Of a DNA stretch of 29,707 nt, positions 7,785 through 15,756 are shown one piece after another (positions within the stretch are counted from its first letter, which is position 1; the number at the start of each line of letters is the position of its first letter). The stretch is taken from positions 1-29,707 of the forward strand of contig JBLIIR010000011.1 in the NCBI GenBank assembly GCA_047635255.1, given 5' to 3'. The notes below the pieces were generated by a model. It did no database searches and was not told the DNA's origin. It saw only the letters and a list, made by a program, of their open reading frames with translations. Origin of the DNA: Porticoccus sp047635255. GTDB taxonomy: Bacteria; Pseudomonadota; Gammaproteobacteria; Pseudomonadales; Porticoccaceae. The position numbers and the translations under genes are program-made.

Positions 7785-8960
7785 GTGAGCTTCAAGCCAA
7801 GAGATGTTGTAATAGTTGATGTTGCCCGAACCCCTATGGCTAGATCAAAAGATGGTTCGTTTCGGAATCGTCGAGCTGATGAGCTTGGTGCAGATCTTAT
7901 AGAAAGTTTTCTTGAGCGCAATCCATCTGTTGATCCTAATGAGATTGACGATGTTATATGGGGCTGTGTGATGCAAGGAAAAGAACAGGGCTTTAATGTT
8001 GCCAGAATGACAGCTCTCCGCACCCGCATTCCCCATGAAGTCCCAGCAATTACCGTTAATCGACTTTGTGGTTCTTCTATGTCAGCTTTACATATGGCTG
8101 CCGCAAATATTATGTCTGGTTTGGGTGATATTTTTTTAGTGGGAGGGGTTGAACATCTTGGTCACCTGCCAATGGCGTCTGGCATGGAGCCTAATCCAGC
8201 TTTATCTCTTGGTGTTGCAAAAGCTTCTGGCATGATGGGCGTAACAGCAGATTACCTAGCAAGGATTCATGATGTGAGTCGCCAGCAGCAAGATGAGTTT
8301 GGCGCGCGCTCTCATAGAATGGCATCCCAAGCTCGACATGAAGGCTTGTTTAAAAATGAAATCATCCCTATAAAAGGTCACAATAATAACGGGGGCCTTT
8401 ATCTCATGAGAGAGGATGAGACCATTAGGCCTGAGACAACGGTTGAGGTTTTATCTGGACTGCGACCAGCATTTGATCCGGTCAGTGGAACTGTTACAGC
8501 CGGAACTTCTTCACAGATTACTGATGGGGCTGCAGTTATGCTTGTTATGTCGGGAGAAAGAGCCAAATCACTAAAGCTTAAACCTGTAGCAAAGATAGCT
8601 TCATTGGCGATTGCGGGTGTTGATCCATCTATCATGGGTTATGCTCCGGTTCCTGCATCGCTGCTTGCGTTAAAAAAGGCTGGCCTCACGATTAGGGATA
8701 TTGACTATATTGAATTAAATGAGGCGTTTGCCGCACAATCGTTGCCTGTACTGAAGGATCTCGATTTGCTGGACATTTTCGAGCAAAAGGTTAACGTTAA
8801 CGGTGGGGCTATTGCCTTAGGCCACCCGCTTGGTGCATCTGGAGCTCGAATTTCTGGGACGTTGCTAAATATTCTTCAGCAAAAAGACGCTACGTTTGGC
8901 CTCGCGACAATGTGTGTTGGTATGGGGCAAGGGGTAACTACAATTTTTGAAAGACTATAA
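7785..8960 (+). CDS. fadA: Acetyl-CoA C-acyltransferase (3-ketoacyl-CoA thiolase), beta subunit
   Basis: Final step of the beta-oxidation cycle: thiolytic cleavage of 3-ketoacyl-CoA to acetyl-CoA and a shortened acyl-CoA, in complex with FadB. It has 391 residues, against 387 in E. coli. The nucleophile Cys95 is in NRLCGSSM, His347 in GGAIALGHPLGASGAR, and the second Cys377 in CVGMGQGV; these match E. coli positions 91, 343 and 373 with a constant offset of four. GVEHLGHLPM is a FadA signature. The GTG start at 7785 is preceded by GAGGG and gives the usual N-terminus MSFKPRDVVIVD. It lies 58 bases after fadB, so the fadBA operon is intact. No hairpin with a T tract follows directly. Confidence 0.96.
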   Translation: MSFKPRDVVIVDVARTPMARSKDGSFRNRRADELGADLIESFLERNPSVDPNEIDDVIWGCVMQGKEQGFNVARMTALRTRIPHEVPAITVNRLCGSSMSALHMAAANIMSGLGDIFLVGGVEHLGHLPMASGMEPNPALSLGVAKASGMMGVTADYLARIHDVSRQQQDEFGARSHRMASQARHEGLFKNEIIPIKGHNNNGGLYLMREDETIRPETTVEVLSGLRPAFDPVSGTVTAGTSSQITDGAAVMLVMSGERAKSLKLKPVAKIASLAIAGVDPSIMGYAPVPASLLALKKAGLTIRDIDYIELNEAFAAQSLPVLKDLDLLDIFEQKVNVNGGAIALGHPLGASGARISGTLLNILQQKDATFGLATMCVGMGQGVTTIFERL

Positions 8961-9061
8961 GATAATTTAGAAATGCCTAATGTCAGGTCAATATCGCTCC
9001 CAACTTCTTCTATATGTCGAAAATGATACGCTTTCTTTTCTGTTAGTTTTATCTCTTTTTG

Positions 9062-9090
9062 TTGATTGGTAGATATCTCTGTGGCAGAAT
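9062..9090 (+). promoter_or_regulatory. Candidate promoter for tRNA-Leu and tig
   Basis: The -35 box TTGATT (9062-9067), a 17-base spacer and CAGAAT (9085-9090) with a TG one base upstream (extended -10) would start transcription near 9097. A rival is the perfect TATAAT at 9134-9139, only 12 bases before tRNA-Leu, but it lacks a recognisable -35. Between them is a C7 tract (9091-9097) facing a G5 tract (9108-9112), which could form a short hairpin. Either promoter could serve tRNA-Leu and read into tig. Confidence 0.4.
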
Positions 9091-9151
9091 CCCCCCCTTT
9101 GTTTGCAGGGGGTAGTATCCCCTTCTTGGGTTTTATAATTTTCGATATTTA

Positions 9152-9236
9152 GCGGACGTGGTGGAATTGGTAGACACGCTGGATTTAGGTTCCAGTGCCG
9201 CAAGGTGTGAGAGTTCGAGTCTCTCCGTCCGCACCA
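9152..9236 (+). tRNA. tRNA-Leu (anticodon UAG)
   Basis: 85 bases with a long variable arm (TGCCGCAAGGTGTGAGA region) and encoded CCA. The acceptor arm GCGGACG pairs with CGTCCGC, then A73 and CCA. The anticodon stem CTGGA/TCCAG encloses TTTAGGT, with anticodon TAG at 9186-9188, which reads CUN codons. It ends 38 bases before the tig start codon, so co-transcription with tig is likely. Confidence 0.97.
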
Positions 9237-9274
9237 TTTAATAGTTTTGAAACAATTTATATTTGAGGGGCATC

Positions 9275-10609
9275 ATGCAGGTTTCCGTTGAAACAATTTC
9301 TAGTCTTGAGCGAAAAATGACCATTGTGATTCCAGCTGAACGCATCGGAGATGAGATAAAAGAACGTCTTGAAAAAGCTGCTAAAACTGTTCGAATAGAT
9401 GGTTTTCGGGTAGGCAAGGTGCCTCTAAATGTGGTGAATCAACATTATGGTCAAGGCATTCGCCATGAGGTTGTTAGTGAAACTGTTAGAACTTGTTTTT
9501 ATGATGCGGTGACTCAAGAAAAACTTACTCCAGCTAGCGCTCCAGCTATAGAGTCAAAGATCGACAAACCAGGTATGGATCTAGAATTTATTGCTACCTT
9601 TGAAGTTTTGCCAGACTTTGATTTGTCAGATTTGACGACGATAAAAATTGTCAAGCCGTTGGCTGAGGTAAAAGATGCCGATGTTGATGTAATGATTAAA
9701 GGATTGCGTAAACAGCATGCAACATGGTCAGAGGTAGATCGTGCTGCAGTTGCGGATGACGAGGCGACCATCGACTATGTAGGGCTCAAAGATGGCAAAG
9801 AGTTTGATGGTGGTTCTGCTGAAAATTATCCTTTAGAGATAGGCGGTGGTACTGCAGTTGCTGGATTTGAAGAAGGCATCATTGGGATGTCTGTAGGGGA
9901 TGAAAAGACTATTTCTGTAACTTTTCCTGAAAGCTATCAAGCCGAAGAACTTCGTGGCGCATCAGTAGAATTTAAAATTAAATTAAATGCATTAAAAGAA
10001 CCGTTGTTGCCCGAGATGAATGATGAATTTTTTGCTCTTTTTGGTCTAAAGGCTGGCGGCGAGCAAGTATTTCGTTCTGCGGTACTGCAAAATATGCAGC
10101 GTGATCTTAAGAATGCCCTTGAGGGGAAAGTCAAAAGTCGTGTGATGCATGAGTTGTTCACTCTGCATGGCGACATTGAAGTTCCTTTGACAAGAATTGC
10201 AACTGAGATGACCAGCCTAAAACAGCAAATGGCGAAAAATCTTGGAGGTGATGGCGGTGAAAATACTTTTGATCCCTCGCTGCTACCTGATGAAATGTTT
10301 GAAGAGCAAGCAAAGCGTAGAGCTATTGTTGGATTAGTGGTGAATGAGATTGTGCAATCCAATAAAATGGATGTGGATGGGACTGCAGTAAAAATCCGAA
10401 TTCAAGATATAGCGGCGTCTTATGATCAGCCAGAAGAGGTGATAAAATATCACTACAATAGCCCAGAGCTTCTTAAGAGTATTGAGGCAAATGTTTTGCA
10501 AGATCAAGTGGTTGATTTTGTTTTATCGCAGGCAGAAGTTGTAGATGAGCCACAAGATTATCAGAAAGCAATAGCGCCTGATCCCGATCAGGTCGCAACT
10601 AAAAATTAA
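9275..10609 (+). CDS. tig: Trigger factor (ribosome-associated chaperone / peptidyl-prolyl isomerase)
   Basis: Binds near the ribosomal exit tunnel and shields nascent chains. It has 444 residues, slightly longer than the E. coli protein (432). The N-terminal ribosome-binding domain has the loop GFRVGKVP at 43-50, exactly where E. coli has GFRKGKVP. The FKBP-like domain spans about 160-245 (ATIDYVGLKDGKEFDGG, GFEEGIIGMSVGDEKTI, FPESYQAEELRG). The C-terminal arm domain follows, ending in an acidic, proline-containing tail. The ATG at 9275 is chosen because GAGGGG sits five bases upstream and gives MQVSVET; an in-frame TTG at 9263 lies before that ribosome site and is unlikely. The gene heads the tig-clpP-clpX-lon series. 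The codons near its end include a perfect inverted repeat CCTGATC-CC-GATCAGG at 10577-10592 without a T tract. Confidence 0.97.
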   Translation: MQVSVETISSLERKMTIVIPAERIGDEIKERLEKAAKTVRIDGFRVGKVPLNVVNQHYGQGIRHEVVSETVRTCFYDAVTQEKLTPASAPAIESKIDKPGMDLEFIATFEVLPDFDLSDLTTIKIVKPLAEVKDADVDVMIKGLRKQHATWSEVDRAAVADDEATIDYVGLKDGKEFDGGSAENYPLEIGGGTAVAGFEEGIIGMSVGDEKTISVTFPESYQAEELRGASVEFKIKLNALKEPLLPEMNDEFFALFGLKAGGEQVFRSAVLQNMQRDLKNALEGKVKSRVMHELFTLHGDIEVPLTRIATEMTSLKQQMAKNLGGDGGENTFDPSLLPDEMFEEQAKRRAIVGLVVNEIVQSNKMDVDGTAVKIRIQDIAASYDQPEEVIKYHYNSPELLKSIEANVLQDQVVDFVLSQAEVVDEPQDYQKAIAPDPDQVATKN

Positions 10610-10657
10610 TTATCGGTTATAATACCTTGAAATATAATTGATTTAAGCGAGATAGAT

Positions 10658-11296
10658 ATGAAATTTGATTCTTCGTCGACAGACTTGAATATAAAAAATG
10701 CAGGTGGTCTAGTACCCATTGTTGTAGAGCAAACTGCTCGCGGTGAGCGCTCTTATGACATTTATTCGCGTTTACTAAAAGAAAGGGTTATATTTTTAGT
10801 TGGCCCTGTCGAAGATTATATGGCAAATCTTGTGGTTGCCCAGTTGCTTTTCCTGGAATCAGAGAATCCAGAAAAAGATATTCATTTGTACATAAACTCT
10901 CCCGGCGGCTCAGTTACTGCCGGAATGTCTATTTACGATACTATGCAGTTTATTAGTCCAGATGTCAGCACTATGTGTATTGGGCAAGCCGCTAGTATGG
11001 GTGCTTTTTTGCTGGCAGCGGGCGCCCCAGGTAAGCGATTTTGTCTTCCTAATTCCCGTAATATGATTCACCAGCCGAGCGGAGGTACTCACGGGCAGGC
11101 CTCTGATATCCATATTCATGCCCAAGAAATATTAAAAATAAGAGATAGGCTCAATCAATGTCTTGCTGAACATACAGGGCAAGCAATAGAAAAAATTGAG
11201 CTAGACACGGAGCGTGATAATTTTATGAACGCTGAAGAATCAAAGGCCTATGGTTTAATAGACCAAGTATTGGATAAGCGCCCAAAAAGTCTTTAA
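10658..11296 (+). CDS. clpP: ATP-dependent Clp protease proteolytic subunit
   Basis: Serine peptidase forming the tetradecameric barrel of ClpXP and ClpAP in the cytosol. It has 212 residues, against 207 in E. coli. The catalytic triad is visible as Ser113 (GQAASMGAFLL), His138 (NMIHQPSGG) and Asp187 (ELDTERDNFM), each offset by two from E. coli. The oxyanion glycines are in INSPGGSV. The N-terminal residues before LVPIVVEQT probably correspond to the short processed propeptide. It lies 48 bases after tig, where a TATAAT (10618-10623) without a convincing -35 may give extra transcription. clpX follows 84 bases on, as usual. Confidence 0.98.
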   Translation: MKFDSSSTDLNIKNAGGLVPIVVEQTARGERSYDIYSRLLKERVIFLVGPVEDYMANLVVAQLLFLESENPEKDIHLYINSPGGSVTAGMSIYDTMQFISPDVSTMCIGQAASMGAFLLAAGAPGKRFCLPNSRNMIHQPSGGTHGQASDIHIHAQEILKIRDRLNQCLAEHTGQAIEKIELDTERDNFMNAEESKAYGLIDQVLDKRPKSL

Positions 11297-11301
11297 TTCC
11301 A

Positions 11302-11330
11302 TTGAAAAATTAGTGCTTTATGAGTGATAT
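11302..11330 (+). promoter_or_regulatory. Candidate sigma70 promoter upstream of clpX
   Basis: TTGAAA at 11302-11307, a 17-base spacer, then TGATAT at 11325-11330. The -35 is good and the -10 is weak. A second possible -10, TGCTATAAA ending at 11339 (extended type), lies just downstream. This would allow clpX expression separate from clpP. It rests on motif reading only. Confidence 0.35.
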
Positions 11331-11380
11331 TGCTATAAATTTTTCTTGATCCTCATATTCTAGCTCGGAGATAAAGGCCC

Positions 11381-12667
11381 ATGAAAGACGAAACAAATAA
11401 TGGTGGCGATGACAGTAAGTTACTTCACTGCTCTTTTTGCAATAAGAGCCAGCATGAAGTACGTAAGCTGATAGCAGGCCCATTGGTCTTTATTTGCGAT
11501 GAATGTGTTGAACTCTGCAATGATATTATTTTGGAAGAAATTCAAGAGATTGAAGCTGGGCCGGATGGCCCTACTAGTCTTCCAAAGCCCATTGAAATCA
11601 AAGAAATACTGAATCAGTATGTCATTGGCCAAGACAAGGCAAAAAAAATATTAGCTGTTGCTGTTTATAATCATTATAAGCGCTTGCAGCGTAGTGGGTC
11701 TCCCTCAGCTTCTGATGTTGAGCTCGGCAAAAGTAATATATTGCTAGTGGGGCCTACTGGAAGCGGAAAAACTCTTCTGGCTGAGACTCTAGCAAGATTG
11801 CTTGATGTCCCTTTTGCTATTGCTGATGCGACGACGTTAACTGAAGCTGGCTATGTTGGCGAAGACGTTGAAAATATTATTCAGAAACTTCTACAAAAAT
11901 GTGATTACGACATAGATAAGGCTCAACGAGGTATAGTATACCTGGATGAGATTGATAAGATTTCTCGCAAATCAGACAACCCTTCTATTACTCGCGATGT
12001 CTCTGGAGAGGGTGTTCAGCAGGCCTTATTAAAGCTGATCGAGGGAACTGTTGCTTCAATCCCCCCTCAGGGCGGAAGAAAGCATCCCCAGCAGGAGTTT
12101 ATTCAGGTTGATACGTCTAATATCCTATTTATTTGTGGTGGGGCTTTCTCGGGCTTAGAAAAGGTGATCAGAGATCGATCTGATAATACCGGTATTGGTT
12201 TCAGCGCAACAGTTAAGGTTAAGGATGACAATAGAAATATAGGACAGACGTTAGCTGATCTGGAGCCTGAAGATTTAGTGCGTTATGGCTTAATACCTGA
12301 GTTTGTTGGGAGACTTCCTGTTATAGCTACTTTAGAGGAATTAGATCTAGACGCCCTAGTCAACATACTTACCGAACCAAAAAACTCTTTACTTAAGCAA
12401 TATAGTGCAATGTTTGAAATGGAAGGTGTTGAGCTGGACATGCGTCGAGATGCTTCGGAAGAGATAGCCCAAAAAGCATTGGCTCGGAAAACGGGAGCGA
12501 GGGGTCTCCGCTCCATTATTGAGAGCATCCTACTAGATACTATGTATAGCATACCGACTGCAAAAAATGTCACAAAAGTGGTTATTGATGCTTCAGTTGT
12601 TCGCGGAGAATCTGACCCTCTGCTGGTATATGAGGGGTCCGACTCTAAGCTGGCAGCAGGGGAGTAG
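11381..12667 (+). CDS. clpX: ATP-dependent Clp protease ATP-binding subunit ClpX
   Basis: Hexameric AAA+ unfoldase that feeds tagged proteins to ClpP. It has 428 residues (424 in E. coli). The N-terminal zinc-binding domain has Cys17, Cys20, Cys39 and Cys42 (CSFC and CDEC). Walker A is GPTGSGKT at 124-131, and Walker B is IVYLDEIDKI. The pore-loop region GYVGEDVENI follows Walker A, and the IGF-type loop that contacts ClpP is seen as NTGIGFSA. The C-terminal small domain has ARKTGARGLRSI (sensor 2 arginine). The start has a GGAG/AAGG-type Shine-Dalgarno region upstream. A rho-independent terminator follows 17 bases after the stop, separating it from lon. Confidence 0.98.
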   Translation: MKDETNNGGDDSKLLHCSFCNKSQHEVRKLIAGPLVFICDECVELCNDIILEEIQEIEAGPDGPTSLPKPIEIKEILNQYVIGQDKAKKILAVAVYNHYKRLQRSGSPSASDVELGKSNILLVGPTGSGKTLLAETLARLLDVPFAIADATTLTEAGYVGEDVENIIQKLLQKCDYDIDKAQRGIVYLDEIDKISRKSDNPSITRDVSGEGVQQALLKLIEGTVASIPPQGGRKHPQQEFIQVDTSNILFICGGAFSGLEKVIRDRSDNTGIGFSATVKVKDDNRNIGQTLADLEPEDLVRYGLIPEFVGRLPVIATLEELDLDALVNILTEPKNSLLKQYSAMFEMEGVELDMRRDASEEIAQKALARKTGARGLRSIIESILLDTMYSIPTAKNVTKVVIDASVVRGESDPLLVYEGSDSKLAAGE

Positions 12668-12684
12668 TTATTGCTCTTTTTCCC

Positions 12685-12710
12685 AAAAAGGACCCATCGG
12701 GTCCTTTTTT
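12685..12710 (+). terminator. Rho-independent terminator after clpX
   Basis: An AAAAAGGACCC arm, three-base loop ATC, then GGGTCC followed by six T. The A tract on the left and the T tract on the right extend the stem to 11 base pairs, so it could act in both directions. It ends the tig-clpP-clpX transcription unit. Confidence 0.88.
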
Positions 12711-12737
12711 ATTGGTAAACTATATTTGCCACTCAGG

Positions 12738-12764
12738 CTTGTTTTTAGCTGGTACGCCCCAATA
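12738..12764 (+). promoter_or_regulatory. Candidate heat-shock (sigma32) promoter of lon
   Basis: CTTGTTT at 12738-12744 resembles the sigma32 -35 CTTGAAA, and CCCCAATA at 12757-12764 resembles the -10 CCCCATNT. The spacer is 12 bases, slightly short of the usual 13-17. Its position between the clpX terminator and lon, and the known heat-shock control of lon in E. coli, support the reading. The leader to the lon ATG would be about 40 bases. Confidence 0.45.
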
Positions 12765-12810
12765 CTGTTGGCTGGCCTAACTTTTTAATTTCTCAAGACG
12801 AGGTTTACGA

Positions 12811-15219
12811 ATGGAAGATTCATCTGTACTTAAAAAATTACCTGTGTTGCCTTTGCGTGATGTGGTGATTTATCCCTATGCAGTGATTCCGTTATTTGTG
12901 GGTAGAGGGAAGTCCATAGCAGCCCTAAATCAATCGATGTCTCAAGAGAAAAAAATATTGGTAGTTACGCAAAAATCAGCTTCAGAGGATGATCCGTGTG
13001 CAGGCGATCTTTACAGTGTGGGCACACTGGCGACTGTCTTGCAGATGCTTGAGCTGCCAGATGGAACTATGAAAGTTTTAATCGAAGGAGTCGAGAGGGT
13101 CAAGATTAATGCCATTGAAGATATAGATGAGTACCTTTTATCGGAGTATGAAATATTTTCAGCTGGGAAGCTTGATGATCTTGAGGTGGAGACGATCATG
13201 CAGTTGGCGTTAGGTAAGTTTGAACAGTATGGCAATATAAGCAAGAAAATACCAACTGAGACTATGGGTATCATTGCTGCTATAACTGATGCAAGTCGCT
13301 TGGCTGATTCTTTGGCTAATCATCTTCCTCTGCCTCTTGAGCAAAAACAAAATATTTTAGAAATGACGGCCCTTATTGATCGATTTGAACTCTTATTGGT
13401 TTCAATGGAGTCAGAGATTGAGTTGTTTGATATTGGGCAAAAAATACGCATCCGTGTCAAAAAACAAATGGAAAAGAGTCAGAAAGAATATTTTCTAAAT
13501 GAGCAAATGAAGGCCATTCAAAAAGAACTTGGTGATACGGATGAAGAGGACGATTTAGCTCAACTGGTTGGAAAAATTAAGAATGCAGGGATGACAAAGC
13601 ACGCGTTAGTAAAAGCCAAAACAGAGCTTAAGAAGCTTAAAGCTATGTCTCCTATGTCAGCTGAAGCTTCAGTGTTACGGGGTTATATTGATTGGCTTGT
13701 AAGTGTTCCCTGGAGAAAACGCTCAAGAGTTCGACATGATCTTAAGCGAGCAGAGCACATCCTTAATGAAGATCATTACGGGTTAGATGAAGTGAAAGAA
13801 CGTATCTTGGAATTTCTTGCTGTGCAACAGCGCGTGAAGACACTAAAAGGCCCAGTGCTTTGCTTGGTTGGCCCTCCCGGCGTGGGGAAAACATCTCTTG
13901 GCGAGTCAATTGCTAAGGCAACTGGTAGAAAGTATGCACGCATGTCGCTTGGCGGCGTTCGCGATGAAGCTGAAATTCGAGGTCATCGGCGTACATATAT
14001 AGGTTCACTGCCTGGAAAATTAATACAAAAATTATCTAAAGTGGAGGTGAAAAATCCTCTTTTCTTGCTTGATGAGATAGATAAAATGGGCACCGATCAT
14101 CGCGGCGATCCGTCTTCTGCCATGCTGGAGGTTCTTGATCCAGAGCAAAATAATAGATTCAATGACCACTATCTTGAGGTTGACTACGATCTTTCCGAGG
14201 TGATGTTTATATGTACCGCCAACACAATGGATATTCCTGCGCCACTATTAGATCGAATGGAGATAATTCGTATTTCAGGATATACCGAAGATGAGAAGCT
14301 GAATATTGCACTTAAATATCTTTTGCCAAAACAGCTTAAAGCAAATGGTTTGACGGAAAAAGAATTATGCCTGCAAGAAAAACCTATGATAGATATTATT
14401 CGTTTTTATACTAAAGAAGCCGGTGTTCGAGGCCTTGAAAAACAATTAGCAAGACTCTGCAGGAAAGTTGTAACCCAGCATGTACGCGAAGAAACAAAAA
14501 AAACCTATTCAATTACAACTGAGGGGCTGGAAGAGCTGCTTGGCGTAAAAAGATATGATTTTGGTCGCGCTGAAGAAGAAAGCCAGGTTGGCCAGGTTAC
14601 AGGTCTGGCTTGGACTCAAGTAGGCGGAGAGCTGTTAACTATAGAGTCTTCTGCAATACCGGGTAACGGGAAAGTTATAAAAACCGGTTCTTTGGGCGAT
14701 GTGATGCAGGAATCAATTCAAGCAGCTTTAACTGTGGTGAGAAGTCGATCTCAGGTACTGGGTGTGCATCGCGATTTCCATCAAAAATTGGATCTCCATA
14801 TTCATGTCCCAGAAGGCGCCACCCCCAAAGATGGGCCAAGTGCAGGCATTGCTATGTGTACAGTTGTTGTATCGGTCCTAACAGGGATACCAGTGAGGGC
14901 TGATGTTGCCATGACCGGAGAAATTACCTTGAGGGGCGAAGTTTTGAAAATCGGAGGATTGAAAGAAAAGCTTCTTGCAGCTCACCGCGGAGGCATCAGA
15001 AAGGTAATTATACCTTATGAGAATGAGCATGATCTGAAAGAAATACCTGATAACATAAAAGACGACCTTAAGATAATTCCTGTACGGTGGATTGATGAGG
15101 TTTTAGACATAGCCTTGCTGGCAAAGCCGGCCCCTCTGTCTGATGAGGAGTACAAAAAAGAAGAGAAAGAATCCATTAAGGCTAAAGATATGTCTGAACC
15201 CCGCATTAATACTCATTAA
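12811..15219 (+). CDS. lon: ATP-dependent protease La (Lon)
   Basis: Homo-hexameric AAA+ serine protease that degrades misfolded and regulatory proteins in the cytosol. It has 802 residues (784 in E. coli); the extra length is mainly a charged C-terminal tail. The N-terminal substrate-binding domain starts at LPVLPLRDVVIYP. A coiled-coil linker lies near 210-260 (KQMEKSQKEYFLNEQMKAIQ). Walker A GPPGVGKT is at 354-361, and Walker B is LFLLDEIDKM. The protease domain has the catalytic dyad Ser677 (PKDGPSAGIAM) and Lys720 (GGLKEKLLAAHRGG). The gene has its own candidate heat-shock promoter and is followed by hupB, the usual gammaproteobacterial order. The start fits the family N-terminus; an ACGAGG purine run precedes it. 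Confidence 0.98.
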   Translation: MEDSSVLKKLPVLPLRDVVIYPYAVIPLFVGRGKSIAALNQSMSQEKKILVVTQKSASEDDPCAGDLYSVGTLATVLQMLELPDGTMKVLIEGVERVKINAIEDIDEYLLSEYEIFSAGKLDDLEVETIMQLALGKFEQYGNISKKIPTETMGIIAAITDASRLADSLANHLPLPLEQKQNILEMTALIDRFELLLVSMESEIELFDIGQKIRIRVKKQMEKSQKEYFLNEQMKAIQKELGDTDEEDDLAQLVGKIKNAGMTKHALVKAKTELKKLKAMSPMSAEASVLRGYIDWLVSVPWRKRSRVRHDLKRAEHILNEDHYGLDEVKERILEFLAVQQRVKTLKGPVLCLVGPPGVGKTSLGESIAKATGRKYARMSLGGVRDEAEIRGHRRTYIGSLPGKLIQKLSKVEVKNPLFLLDEIDKMGTDHRGDPSSAMLEVLDPEQNNRFNDHYLEVDYDLSEVMFICTANTMDIPAPLLDRMEIIRISGYTEDEKLNIALKYLLPKQLKANGLTEKELCLQEKPMIDIIRFYTKEAGVRGLEKQLARLCRKVVTQHVREETKKTYSITTEGLEELLGVKRYDFGRAEEESQVGQVTGLAWTQVGGELLTIESSAIPGNGKVIKTGSLGDVMQESIQAALTVVRSRSQVLGVHRDFHQKLDLHIHVPEGATPKDGPSAGIAMCTVVVSVLTGIPVRADVAMTGEITLRGEVLKIGGLKEKLLAAHRGGIRKVIIPYENEHDLKEIPDNIKDDLKIIPVRWIDEVLDIALLAKPAPLSDEEYKKEEKESIKAKDMSEPRINTH

Positions 15220-15224
15220 ATTGC

Positions 15225-15253
15225 TTGACCCACTGGCAGTGGGTTGGTATAAA
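15225..15253 (+). promoter_or_regulatory. Sigma70 promoter of hupB with a palindrome in the spacer
   Basis: TTGACC at 15225-15230, a 17-base spacer, TATAAA at 15248-15253; both boxes are near consensus. The palindrome CCCACTGGCAGTGGG (15229-15243) covers the end of the -35 and most of the spacer. It could be an operator, or a lon terminator stem (6 bp with a GGC loop), though no T tract follows. The predicted start is near 15260, giving hupB a leader of about 94 bases. Confidence 0.72.
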
Positions 15254-15353
15254 GTTGATGTAACAACATTAACCGTTGAATATTATTAGCATATATAAGG
15301 GTTATGTGTTGCTGGTGAGCAATTTAAATAACCATAATAACAAGGAGAGTATT

Positions 15354-15629
15354 GTGAATAAATCTGAATTAGTTGATGCAATTGCTGATGCGGCAGACTT
15401 GTCTAAGGCTTCAGCTGGACGTGCTCTTGATGCTGCAATTTCAGCAGTTTCTGGTGCGCTAGCAAAGAAAGATCAAGTTTCTCTCGTAGGTTTTGGTACT
15501 TTTGCTGTGAAGCACCGTGCGGCACGTGCAGGACGTAACCCACAGACAGGTGCAGAAATTCAAATTAAGGCCGCTTATGTGCCTAGCTTTAAAGCAGGAA
15601 AAGCTCTTAAGGATGCTGTAAATTCTTAA
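15354..15629 (+). CDS. hupB: DNA-binding protein HU, beta type
   Basis: Small basic nucleoid protein that bends and compacts DNA. It has 91 residues from the GTG at 15354, beginning MNKSELVDAIA as in HU proteins; AAGGAGA sits at 15342-15348. An in-frame ATG at 15276 would add 26 residues unlike any HU and lies before that ribosome site. The signature GFGTFAVKHRAARAGRNPQTG lies about residues 45-65 and contains the DNA-intercalating Asn-Pro of the beta arm. Codon use is typical of a highly expressed gene. It is transcribed from the strong promoter after lon and ends at a terminator, so it is probably monocistronic. Confidence 0.97.
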   Translation: MNKSELVDAIADAADLSKASAGRALDAAISAVSGALAKKDQVSLVGFGTFAVKHRAARAGRNPQTGAEIQIKAAYVPSFKAGKALKDAVNS

Positions 15630-15669
15630 TAGCGCTTTCTAGGCCAGGTAAAGTTCTGGTGATCTATCT

Positions 15670-15698
15670 AAAGACGTATCTGTGATGCGTCTTTTTTT
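15670..15698 (+). terminator. Rho-independent terminator after hupB
   Basis: AAAGACG (15670-15676) pairs with CGTCTTT (15688-15694). Inner T-G, A-T and T-A pairs extend the stem to about 10 base pairs around a loop CTGTG, followed by a run of T. Confidence 0.88.
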
Positions 15699-15756
15699 AT
15701 ATAATTAATTAATTTTCCTGTAAAGACATACTGTATTTTACTACCAAGAGAAACTT

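Noticed and set aside
9937..10362. 141-codon minus-strand frame inside tig
   Set aside because: Complete overlap with a well-conserved gene, no ribosome site, and a composition expected of an antisense shadow.
10626..10632. CTTGAAA before clpP, a perfect sigma32 -35 sequence
   Set aside because: No CCCCAT-like -10 occurs 12-17 bases downstream, and the ATG at 10658 is too close for a usable leader.
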